Source: Candidatus Stahliibacteriota bacterium (GTDB lineage Bacteria; Hydrothermota; Tepidihabitantia; SM23-42). Taken from it: DNA of 13,766 bases. Under the pieces are notes generated by a model, which saw nothing but the letters and a program-made list of their open reading frames with translations, was not told where the DNA came from and made no database searches. The stretch spans positions 1 to 13,766 of the forward strand of contig JAUWLY010000039.1 of NCBI GenBank assembly GCA_030613445.1, in the 5' to 3' direction. Every line of letters begins with the position of its first letter. Positions within the stretch are counted from its first letter, which is position 1. The position numbers were made by a program, and so were the translations under genes. This document shows positions 6,204-13,558 of this stretch, piece after piece.

Positions 6204-7430
6204 GTGTTACCTTCAACTACACCAACCAAGTTAAAAGAAAAACGGGGAATAACAAAGTATTTTGAAAACCTGAGTTTGTTTTCAAGAAATGCCCGATTAT
6301 TCCTTATCGGAACATTCTTTATGGGTATGGGGTTTTCTGGTTTTATGTTGCTTTTCAACCTCTACCTAAAAGAAATGGGTTTTCTGGAAAGCCGGATCGG
6401 CAACATAATAACTGCAACAACGCTGGGGACACTTATAATGGCATTGCCTGCTTCAGTATTGATTAGAAAGGTCCCGATAAAACGTATCCTCTTAATTGTC
6501 ACACCGATTGCAACATTTTCCTACCTAATCCAAGTAAGTACATTAACTTATCATTTGATTATCACCGGTGGATTTATGGCTGGTTTAGCTGCGGCTTTCT
6601 CATGGGTTGCCTCCGCACCATTTTTCATGCGGAATAGCACCAAAAAAGAAAGGCCTTATCTGTTCAGCATGCAGTTCGCACTCTGGCTCGTTGCCGGCAT
6701 CATCGGTAGTCTCTTAGCTGGTTTTCTTCCAGGCATTATTGAGCGTTCAGGTACTGTACCCTATCTTGCATACAGATACACATTGTATATTTTTGCTTCT
6801 CTGGTATTAGTCGCGCTATTACCCTATTCCCTGATTAAAGAAAAACCCATCGGCAAAGTAGATAAAATGAAAATTCACTCGTGGCGACTTACTCTAAAAT
6901 TATTTTTGCCTGGCTTGGTTGTCGGCATTGGAGCAGGTTTAAGTATCCCTTTTCTAAATCTTTATTTTAAGAACGTATTCCAGACCGCAACCAGCTACAT
7001 CGGCATACTTTATAGCGGCCAACAGTTTCTTATGATAACAGGTCTGCTAATTGCACCAGTCATTGCAGAAAGAATAGGCAAGATAAGGACCGTTGTCATT
7101 TCACAGTTAGTATCAATACCATTTTTAGTAGTTCTGGGGCTAACAACTAATTTTATTTTAGCAATTATAGCATTTCTTGTTCGAGCAGCACTAATGAATA
7201 TGGCACAGCCTTTATTCACCAATTTTGCAATGGAGAAAGTGAAACACGAGGAGCAAGCGTTTACAAATGCTTTGCTTGTAATAGCCTGGACTGCGGGGTG
7301 GGGAGCTAGCGCCAGTGTGGGCGGGTTTCTCATTGAGCGTTTTTCTTACACAATACCCTTTTTATTGACAAGCGTACTTTATTTGATCTCAACAGTAATA
7401 ATATTTGCCTTTTTCAGAAAGGATAGGTAG
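6204..7430 (+). CDS. MFS transporter, substrate unknown
   Basis: This is a Major Facilitator Superfamily inner-membrane carrier of 408 residues, with a hydrophobicity pattern consistent with 12 membrane spans. The two halves show the expected pseudo-repeat: residues 44-64 contain FNLYLKEMGF and 244-262 contain LNLYFKNVF, each at the end of the first span of its half. A basic loop after TM2 (RKVPIKR, 88-94) corresponds to the MFS motif-A region. The central cytoplasmic loop is about 211-229 (KEKPIGKVDKMKI). The GTG at 6204 is chosen because the next Met falls inside TM1. Its ribosome-binding site is weak (AAAGAAAG). No residues visible to me fix the substrate. The TAG stop is part of a GTAG repeat head. 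Although it follows thi4, the 364-bp gap makes co-regulation doubtful. Confidence 0.88.
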   Translation: MLPSTTPTKLKEKRGITKYFENLSLFSRNARLFLIGTFFMGMGFSGFMLLFNLYLKEMGFLESRIGNIITATTLGTLIMALPASVLIRKVPIKRILLIVTPIATFSYLIQVSTLTYHLIITGGFMAGLAAAFSWVASAPFFMRNSTKKERPYLFSMQFALWLVAGIIGSLLAGFLPGIIERSGTVPYLAYRYTLYIFASLVLVALLPYSLIKEKPIGKVDKMKIHSWRLTLKLFLPGLVVGIGAGLSIPFLNLYFKNVFQTATSYIGILYSGQQFLMITGLLIAPVIAERIGKIRTVVISQLVSIPFLVVLGLTTNFILAIIAFLVRAALMNMAQPLFTNFAMEKVKHEEQAFTNALLVIAWTAGWGASASVGGFLIERFSYTIPFLLTSVLYLISTVIIFAFFRKDR

Positions 7431-7533
7431 TATCCTGATTCCTCGCTCCCTTTCCCATGATTGAAAAACATTGTTTGATGAATCAAACGACTCCCCTGAT
7501 TGAAAAACATTGTTTGATGAATCAAACGACTAC
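7427..7533 (-). repeat. GTAG-to-CTAC palindromic repeat with internal 39-bp tandem duplication
   Basis: The element starts with GTAG (7427-7430, containing the MFS stop) and ends with GACTAC (7533). Inside, a 35-bp unit occurs at 7458-7492 and again at 7497-7531, identical, with period 39. Each unit carries the palindrome GTTTGAT-GA-ATCAAAC (7473-7488 and 7512-7527). Read on the minus strand, each runs GTAGTC or GGAGTC, palindrome, then AATG. This parallels copies A and B after alaS, which have GTAGTC, a palindrome with the same TGAT-NN-ATCA core, then TATG or CATG. Confidence 0.7.
7501..7527 (-). terminator. Possible terminator of the hydrolase gene
   Basis: On the minus strand, the hairpin GTTTGA-TTCA-TCAAAC is followed by AATGTTTTTC, a short U-tract, about 45 bp past the hydrolase stop. 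A second identical copy lies at 7462-7488. The stem is AT-rich and the U-tract is offset by four bases, so strength is uncertain. Confidence 0.35.
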
Positions 7534-7570
7534 ATAATAATTTCAGCGCGATGACTGGTAAATCGATTTT

Positions 7571-10132
7571 TCAATCCTCGATATAACTCAATTCTTTATC
7601 GAATTTCCAGTCTTTGTCAAAAAAACCGGCTGCTTTCACACCACCCCATCCGTATTTAAGCACTGACTTATCATAAACAAGAAAATCAGGTAAACCGGCA
7701 CCCGCATAAAGTGTTGAGAATAGACCGATAAGTTTTTCTGCTGGTTTTGTGGTTGCCGAATATAATAATATGAATTTCTCAGGGTTTAAAGGATTGGGGC
7801 ATATTTCCACAAGACACAGATCCCCCCTTATTGTATCTCTATCAACAATTACTCTACCTTTTTCAATATGAAGAGGTAATCTGTAGCTAATCCATTTGAG
7901 AATAGAGTTAGTTACAGGATTTCCAAAGAGAATGAGATTGTAATTTTCAATAATCTTCTTAGTGATTTCAGTATCAGGAAGCACCTCAACAAAGCCATTT
8001 GCCCGGTACCACCAGGCATAGGATTGTGATCGTGCATGATGAAGGTTGTTCTCGGTTGATTTTGAATCACCGAGAGTTCCGTAGACAAGAACAAAAGGCT
8101 CAAAGTAGGCTTTTTTTATAGGACCATAGCCTCCTGCGCTCTTTTCAGAGTGAGCTCCGGTTGCCCAGAAAAATCCGTCACCATCTCTTTTAAAGGAAAG
8201 CTCACATGGTTCTCTATATTCAAACGTGATGTGCTGACGATTTATAATAAGATTAACAATACCGGGTGATATAAAATTGTCATTTAAGATCAGGGTAAAG
8301 GTGTTTACATTTGTTTCATTCACGACAATCTCGCACGTATCGGTTTGCTTTGACAATCTATCATTCTCAAGTATTTTCTGTGCGACATGTTCGATTTCAA
8401 TCAAGCCATCGTAATAAATATTGTTGAGTTCATCGATCCTCACCCAGTATGCTTTATTTGAATGATCGATATTTGAGGTTTTAAATATCACTTTTTCCGG
8501 GTAGGGATTGCGCACCTTGCTCTTCAGAAAATCCATAAGCTCTTTTGAGTCCACACAGTCAGTACCTGGCGTGGAATCTATATTCCACCAGTGGCCCTTG
8601 CCTTCAACCTCGTTGTATTTATAGTCATAGCCAAGATTGGTCAGGTATTTGCAGAACATCCTTGCCTGAATCGGTGGAACATTGTCATCTGCACCCCCCT
8701 GCAAAAGATATATCGGTAGATTGAGCGCGTTTTCCAAGAATAAAAGCGGATTGTCTTGTCGCAATACCATATCGCGATACTTTATCAGATCCGGATGCGC
8801 AAAGAGCTCACTTTTTTGAAGAAACCACGGGACATAAAGCTGAAAGCTCGTCCATCCAGCAGAAGGCGCTATCGCCGCGAAGATATCTGGATGGGTCATA
8901 CCAATATGCCAGACACCATGACCACCCATAGAATGTCCAGTTAAATAGATTCGGTTAGTATCGATCTTAAAATTTTTCTTTATCTCTTCTAAAACCTCAA
9001 GAAAATCGAGTCTGCCCCAGTCCTGCCAGTCAAAACCAAATCTGCGCCGATTGGTCGGCGCAACGATAAAAGCCCAATCTTTTTGTGTATAGGCTTTCAC
9101 CTGACCTCTTGCCTTAACACCAGCTCCATGACAAGTCATTATGAGAGCATAAGATGAGTCTTCATTATAGTTTTCTGGTGGCAGAATCGCATAGTATTGG
9201 CATGAATTGTCTATACTGGAGATAAAAGTCTTAACATATGATTCATCTCTATTCTTCACTTTAATCCAGAAATCTTCTTGTGTAGAAAAAGTGTCGAAGG
9301 AAGCCGTTATCGTTATTAGAATACTATCCTTTTCCTTTTCTGTTTCTATTTTAGTTCCTGATTCAATGTTTAGTGGTATTTTAATTACTGCGAAGGGCAT
9401 TATATTAATGATTGTTTGTGTCTTTGTTTTAATGTTCACACCTGCTATTTTGAGTTCGATATCAGACAGCTGCTGGTTTGTCGTATTGACGATTGGTATT
9501 CCCAACCAGACACTAACAGATTCACCCCTTATAAAATCGGGTGCAGTGATATCTTTAGGTATCACCATTAAAGGACCTGGTACTGGGATAATTCTAAATG
9601 TAAATTCGTGGACCTCAAAACCACTGAGCTTTACTATTATCCTATTCTTCCCCTTCTTTAGAAGAACCGGGACCTGCAAGAATCCATCGCCATAGCGATC
9701 ACCAGGGAATGTCACGCCGTTTAGGATGAACGAAGAGACCCTTTTTGCGACAACCAATGCTCTCCTCGTGCTGTCATTAGTAAACTCACCGTAGGCGTAA
9801 GCACCACAGAGAACTCCGGCAGCGCCATAATAATCCTGTATAGTATCCCATAGAACATTTTCGTATTCAATTTCAACTTCACCGTTGTCAGATTCTATTG
9901 TTTGCCACGCGACTTTACCGCCCTGCACGAGAAGACTTGGATATATCGCCCTTTTATCTGGCTCAAAATCCTCAAGAAGTCTAATGTTTTCCTCAACGCC
10001 GATGACCCCCTCTCTCATCCCTATTGAAAAAGGACCCAGGTACTGCCACTGGTCTATTGTAATTGTATCGTTAATACCAGGAATAAATGAAAGATTATTT
10101 ATGAGAAGCAATAGAATAATATGATAATTCAT
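7571..10132 (-). CDS. Exported alpha/beta-hydrolase (prolyl-oligopeptidase or esterase-like), multidomain
   Basis: This 853-residue protein has a short hydrophobic leader (residues 3-18), consistent with export. Residues 25-180 form a beta-rich region starting WQYLGPF and ending near an FTFRIIPVPG segment, followed to about 295 by an Ig-like or adaptor stretch. The alpha/beta-hydrolase core spans about 310-540. It shows an HGAG oxyanion segment (335-338), the nucleophile elbow GHSMGG with Ser401, the acid in GGADDNVPP (Asp482 best placed) and His514 in GKGHWW. The triad is therefore complete. The core resembles PHB-depolymerase/feruloyl-esterase and S9 peptidase folds, and the substrate cannot be read from sequence. 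The C-terminal 210 residues (FGNPVTNSILKW, CPNPLNP) are a separate domain I cannot name. No clear Shine-Dalgarno precedes the ATG. It is transcribed divergently from the TonB receptor. Confidence 0.87.
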   Translation of the reverse strand: MNYHIILLLLINNLSFIPGINDTITIDQWQYLGPFSIGMREGVIGVEENIRLLEDFEPDKRAIYPSLLVQGGKVAWQTIESDNGEVEIEYENVLWDTIQDYYGAAGVLCGAYAYGEFTNDSTRRALVVAKRVSSFILNGVTFPGDRYGDGFLQVPVLLKKGKNRIIVKLSGFEVHEFTFRIIPVPGPLMVIPKDITAPDFIRGESVSVWLGIPIVNTTNQQLSDIELKIAGVNIKTKTQTIINIMPFAVIKIPLNIESGTKIETEKEKDSILITITASFDTFSTQEDFWIKVKNRDESYVKTFISSIDNSCQYYAILPPENYNEDSSYALIMTCHGAGVKARGQVKAYTQKDWAFIVAPTNRRRFGFDWQDWGRLDFLEVLEEIKKNFKIDTNRIYLTGHSMGGHGVWHIGMTHPDIFAAIAPSAGWTSFQLYVPWFLQKSELFAHPDLIKYRDMVLRQDNPLLFLENALNLPIYLLQGGADDNVPPIQARMFCKYLTNLGYDYKYNEVEGKGHWWNIDSTPGTDCVDSKELMDFLKSKVRNPYPEKVIFKTSNIDHSNKAYWVRIDELNNIYYDGLIEIEHVAQKILENDRLSKQTDTCEIVVNETNVNTFTLILNDNFISPGIVNLIINRQHITFEYREPCELSFKRDGDGFFWATGAHSEKSAGGYGPIKKAYFEPFVLVYGTLGDSKSTENNLHHARSQSYAWWYRANGFVEVLPDTEITKKIIENYNLILFGNPVTNSILKWISYRLPLHIEKGRVIVDRDTIRGDLCLVEICPNPLNPEKFILLYSATTKPAEKLIGLFSTLYAGAGLPDFLVYDKSVLKYGWGGVKAAGFFDKDWKFDKELSYIED

Positions 10133-10146
10133 ATGACTGTATAATG

Positions 10147-10174
10147 ATTATAATTAGTGCTTGCATCAAGTCAA
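10147..10174 (-). promoter_or_regulatory. Strong consensus promoter for the hydrolase gene
   Basis: On the minus strand, TTGACT (10174-10169) and TATAAT (10152-10147) are separated by 16 bp, near-perfect sigma70-type boxes. The start would fall near 10140, giving a leader of about 8 nt before the ATG at 10132. The mRNA would be nearly leaderless, which fits the lack of a visible Shine-Dalgarno. Confidence 0.6.
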
Positions 10175-10237
10175 TACTAATTTCAGAAACTTGGACACAT
10201 ATCTTTATCCCTTGATTTTGAATTTATCAAATGAACT

Positions 10238-10325
10238 CCTCACCTTTGTCCTCTCCTCAGAGAGGAGAGGAAAGTGACCAATTACTACACCCTCTCCTTT
10301 TTCAAGGGAGAGGGCAGGGGTGAGG
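10238..10325. repeat. Inverted-repeat element with two hairpins
   Basis: The element is bounded by CCTCACC (10238-10244) and GGTGAGG (10319-10325). Inside are a perfect 9-bp hairpin, CCTCTCCTC-AGA-GAGGAGAGG (10250-10270), and a second with arms CCCTCTCC (10290-10297) and GGAGAGGG (10307-10314). It resembles the CCCTCTCC/GGAGAGGG...GGTGAGGG palindromic repeats I recall from many environmental bacterial genomes. No ORF is inside, so if mobile it is non-autonomous. Confidence 0.7.
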
Positions 10326-10427
10326 GTTTCCTTAATGTCTATTAAACAATCTATCCAGGTTTCTGTAATAAGGTTATCTAATAACCATGATATCTATTGG
10401 AGTAGAGCCTTTGGCTAACGGGAGAAG

Positions 10428-10457
10428 ATGAAATCAGGAAGCTACGAGGTTAAGAAG
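10428..10457 (+). repeat. Purine-rich dispersed repeat, copy 3
   Basis: This 30-bp segment (ATGAAATCAGGAAGCTACGA onward) matches 5886-5915 at 25 positions. It is preceded by GGAGTAGAGCCTTTGGCTAA, which contains the hairpin AGCC-TTT-GGCT (10406-10416) and is loosely related, in inverted orientation, to the motif upstream of copy 1. Confidence 0.55.
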
Positions 10458-10461
10458 TTCA

Positions 10462-10476
10462 GAGGTTCTGAACCTC
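10462..10476. repeat. Short perfect palindrome
   Basis: GAGGTTC-T-GAACCTC is a perfect 7-bp inverted repeat about 47 bp upstream of the receptor's -35 box. It could be an operator for a dimeric regulator or simply the tail of the adjacent repeat. I cannot tell which. Confidence 0.45.
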
Positions 10477-10522
10477 ACATCTTCAAAACTTCGAGATATA
10501 CTGGTCGTTTGATTATTGAGTC

Positions 10523-10550
10523 TTGACTTAAGTGTGTTTTTTGCTAACAT
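10523..10550 (+). promoter_or_regulatory. Probable promoter of the TonB receptor gene
   Basis: TTGACT at 10523-10528 and TAACAT at 10545-10550 are spaced by 16 bp. The predicted start near 10557 gives a leader of about 14 nt carrying GGAGGT (10561-10566). Confidence 0.5.
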
Positions 10551-10570
10551 TCTTATAGGTGGAGGTGAGT

Positions 10571-13348
10571 ATGAGAAAATACTTTACAGGACTTTGCTTA
10601 TCCATTTGTTTTGTTATGGCATCGAATACAGGACAAATAAAAGGGAAAGTGATTGATCAAGACGGCGAAGCTTTAATTGGCGTGAATGTCGTCATTGAAA
10701 AAACAGAATTGGGTGCGGCCACTGATTTGGAAGGCGAATTCATCGTGCCTTTTGTGCCGGTGGGTATTCATACAATAACCGCGTCATATCTTGGTTATAA
10801 CACTGTATCGCAGATCAATGTCGTCGTAGTTTCTGGCCAGACAGTTTTGGTCCATTTTACGTTGACCACTGCAGTGATTACCATGGAACCAATAATTGTT
10901 AGTGCGGAAAAACCGATGGTCATTAAAACGCAAACGCAAACGCAAAGGGCTATAACTGGCGAGGAGATTGATATGATGCCGATAAGCGACATCAATGAAA
11001 TCATCACACTGCAAGCAGGTGTATCAACCAGCGAGAGAGGAATTCATATAAGGGGCGGTAGGGACACAGAAATCGCCTACTACATTGATGGGATACTCAC
11101 GAAGGCACCACATTATGGTCATCAGTCTGTGAAGATAAACAAACAGGCAGTTGAAGAAATTGCAATAACTACTGGGGGCTTTGATGCAGAATATGGCGAA
11201 GCTCTTTCAGGGATCGTCAACATCGTAACACGTGAAGGTTCTGCGAAGCCAAGTGGCAGATTCCGTTATACGACCGACGAGATCTTCGTATCGGACAAGC
11301 TAAACTACGGGTATAATCTTTATGAAATAACTCTCGGTGGTGGTGCGCTAGACAAATCTCGCTTTAGATATTTTGTCTCTGGTGAAGTACTAATAACTGA
11401 TGCATTTGAAGCGGCAAAATACAAGATCTGTTCTGAAAGATTCGACTACAAGTTAGATGGGAAATTGTCCTATCGCTTGCCTGGTGCAAAAGGCAAGGTT
11501 ACTTTTTCCGGCTTTTATTCCCGTGAACAGTTTGCACATTATAAAGACATCTGGGGAAACCTCAGTTTCATATACAATCTTGACCGTAATACCTCAGAAA
11601 GCCTGAAGAACTATCTTGCCAGTGTAACTTTCAATTATATGTTAACAGAAAATACTGTTTTAGAGACGAAATTAGGCTATACAAAATCAACGCGATTTTA
11701 CGCAGTAAGAGATCTCGAAGCTGAAGCAGCTGCGGATCGAAGATGGTATGATGACTACATTTTCAAAGCCAACCACTTCCCCGAATTGTTAATGGGAACG
11801 GAAGATGATTCCTTGGCAAAAGTTTATCTGATTGATTCCATGATGACTTATTACGAGCAATGGAGTAGAAGCAATGCTGCAAGTTTAAGAAATAACCCGT
11901 TTGGAGCAACTGGTTTTTATTATACTGTGGGCGATAACAGGCTCTGGAGGTACTTATATAGCCGTGACTATCAGGGAATTTTTTCTATCACAAAGGCTAT
12001 TGCTAAAGTGCATGAAGTAAAGACCGGACTTAGTTTGATATCTCAAAATGTGGGTTGGTTTGACAATAACCTACCCTGGGTAAGAATCCCTTTCTGGGAT
12101 ATCTATGAAAAAAATCCTCTGAAAATAGCGGCTTATTTGCAAGATAGAATAGATTTTGAAGGCATCATTTGTCGAATCGGTCTTCGATTTGACTACTTCG
12201 ATTCAAAGGCAAGCGGCTTGAACAACCCTTCAGATATGGACGACACAACTATGTCTTTCTACCCGGCTAAATGGCGTTTTTCTCCCCGTCTCGGATTTTC
12301 AATGCCCATTACCGAAAGATCGAAACTGAGGTTCAATTATGGACATTTCTTCCAGACCCCCACAGCACACAACCTATATCGTTCAACCAACCCGGTTGTT
12401 GTCTGGTTACTGCTCCATAGATATAACTCAGTCCTTGGCAACCCTGACCTTACTGTTGAGAAAACAATTGCTTATGAATTAGGTTATGAGAATCAGATAT
12501 CTGACGTCTTTGCCTTTGGTTTTGTCGCATATTACAAAGATATCTTTGACCTCATCCAAACACGTAGGATACTATCCCAACCCTATCCTTATTATCAAGT
12601 AATGAATGTCGACTATGGTAATGTAAAGGGCTTTGAATTCACTATCAAAAAAAGGCTCTTAGATTACTGGCGCTTTGACCTGTCCTACACGCTGCAATTT
12701 GCCAGAGGTACAGCCTCTCATGCATGGGAACATTATTATGATGTTTATGTCGGCGGTCCAGATCCGAGAACGGGTGAATATGCTTTACCACGAATTGATT
12801 TCTGGCTGGCCTTTGATGAACGACATATTGTAAATTCAAGCTTTGGTATTAGGCTCCCTGATGATTTTTTTCTTAGACCACTGAACGATTTTTCCACAAA
12901 TTTCATAATCTCATATCATTCAGGATTCCCTTATACGCCTACAGATTCAAAAGGTAAGGCTCTCGGAGACCAGAATTCTGCACGTCTGCCAGGATATATT
13001 AATGTTGATGCAAATATTGTAAAGAATATATCGATTATGGGCGTAAAATTCTCTTTGTTCACTCAAATCTATAATCTGTTTGATACAGAACAGGTTATTT
13101 CAGTCTACTCCTCAACTGGCAAGCCCGATGATGATGGTGGAGAGCTGTCCATACAGGTCCAGGATTTCTCGCCAATATCTCTTTCGAGCGCATATTACAC
13201 ACCTCAAGCAGACTACAACCATGATGGACTGAATTCGTCTCCAGAATTATGTGGAGAATATATAGATGCACGTCGTGTCTATTATAATAACCCATATAAC
13301 TGGAAACAAGGATTTCGGATACGGGCAGGTATCGGGTTTCAATTCTAG
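10571..13348 (+). CDS. TonB-dependent outer-membrane receptor with carboxypeptidase-regulatory-like N-domain
   Basis: The 925-residue protein imports a ligand across the outer membrane using TonB energy. ATG 10571 is preferred over a GTG 12 nt upstream because GGAGGT (10561-10566) sits 4 nt before the ATG and would lie inside the longer version. A signal peptide covers about residues 1-18. Residues 21-105 form a CarboxypepD_reg-like domain (GQIKGKVIDQDGEALIGVNV, LEGEFIVPFVPVG). The plug spans about 118-225 and contains RGGRDTEIAYYIDG and GGFDAEYGEALSGIVNIVTREG-like motifs. The remainder is a long beta-barrel rich in Tyr and Phe, ending in a terminal Phe (GIGFQF), the usual BAM-recognition end. 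An extracellular-looking segment near the end has DYNHDG, a calcium-loop-like pattern. The ligand is unknown. There is no SusD-like partner, and the divergent hydrolase is the only functional hint. Confidence 0.93.
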   Translation: MRKYFTGLCLSICFVMASNTGQIKGKVIDQDGEALIGVNVVIEKTELGAATDLEGEFIVPFVPVGIHTITASYLGYNTVSQINVVVVSGQTVLVHFTLTTAVITMEPIIVSAEKPMVIKTQTQTQRAITGEEIDMMPISDINEIITLQAGVSTSERGIHIRGGRDTEIAYYIDGILTKAPHYGHQSVKINKQAVEEIAITTGGFDAEYGEALSGIVNIVTREGSAKPSGRFRYTTDEIFVSDKLNYGYNLYEITLGGGALDKSRFRYFVSGEVLITDAFEAAKYKICSERFDYKLDGKLSYRLPGAKGKVTFSGFYSREQFAHYKDIWGNLSFIYNLDRNTSESLKNYLASVTFNYMLTENTVLETKLGYTKSTRFYAVRDLEAEAAADRRWYDDYIFKANHFPELLMGTEDDSLAKVYLIDSMMTYYEQWSRSNAASLRNNPFGATGFYYTVGDNRLWRYLYSRDYQGIFSITKAIAKVHEVKTGLSLISQNVGWFDNNLPWVRIPFWDIYEKNPLKIAAYLQDRIDFEGIICRIGLRFDYFDSKASGLNNPSDMDDTTMSFYPAKWRFSPRLGFSMPITERSKLRFNYGHFFQTPTAHNLYRSTNPVVVWLLLHRYNSVLGNPDLTVEKTIAYELGYENQISDVFAFGFVAYYKDIFDLIQTRRILSQPYPYYQVMNVDYGNVKGFEFTIKKRLLDYWRFDLSYTLQFARGTASHAWEHYYDVYVGGPDPRTGEYALPRIDFWLAFDERHIVNSSFGIRLPDDFFLRPLNDFSTNFIISYHSGFPYTPTDSKGKALGDQNSARLPGYINVDANIVKNISIMGVKFSLFTQIYNLFDTEQVISVYSSTGKPDDDGGELSIQVQDFSPISLSSAYYTPQADYNHDGLNSSPELCGEYIDARRVYYNNPYNWKQGFRIRAGIGFQF

Positions 13349-13413
13349 GAAACGCGGATCAAGGGGTAAAAATCTGTGTGAATCCGTGTCGTAATCCGCG
13401 TACATCCGTGTTT
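13349..13413. repeat. Degenerate ATCCGTGT array with inverted ACGCGGAT
   Basis: Immediately after the receptor stop, ACGCGGAT (13352-13359) is inverted relative to ATCCGCGT (13394-13401). Between and beyond them are four near-tandem units: AATCTGTGTG (13371), AATCCGTGTC (13381), AATCCGCGTAC (13393) and ATCCGTGTTT (13404). The pattern resembles an intergenic repeat I recall from several bacterial phyla. It fills the space between the receptor and the rRNA operon. Confidence 0.6.
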
Positions 13414-13435
13414 CAGCTTTTGGCTGAAAAAAAAA
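13411..13435 (-). terminator. Probable 3' end signal of the rRNA operon
   Basis: On the minus strand, the closing stem of 5S rRNA (CCGGG) is followed at once by nine T residues (13435-13427) and then a 7-bp hairpin, TTTCAGC-CAAAA-GCTGAAA. The T-run after the 5S stem is a plausible intrinsic stop. On the plus strand the same hairpin has A's rather than T's after it, so it is a poor terminator for the receptor gene. Confidence 0.45.
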
Positions 13436-13552
<117 letters not shown>

Positions 13553-13558
13553 AATGCT

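Larger units (their letters stand above)
10133..10570. other. Divergent intergenic region between hydrolase and TonB receptor
   Basis: These 438 bases carry no gene I can support. They contain the hydrolase promoter at the left end, an 88-bp double-hairpin element (10238-10325), a GGAGTAGAGCCTTTGGCT motif (10399-10416), a purine-rich repeat (10428-10457), a small palindrome (10462-10476), and the receptor promoter and ribosome-binding site at the right end. Divergent promoters more than 370 bp apart leave room for shared regulation, but no operator was recognised. Confidence 0.7.

Noticed and set aside
7427..7533. CRISPR array at the 35-bp duplicated units
   Set aside because: There are only two units with a 4-bp gap, no spacers, and no cas genes nearby.
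9207..9695. Plus-strand open frame of 162 codons antisense to the hydrolase
   Set aside because: The opposite strand has a clear protein with domain motifs. The hydrophobic low-complexity translation is typical of antisense shadows.
10559..10570. GTG at 10559 as the TonB receptor start
   Set aside because: It would put the strong GGAGGT ribosome-binding site inside the gene and adds four residues before a good signal peptide. The ATG at 10571 is better placed.
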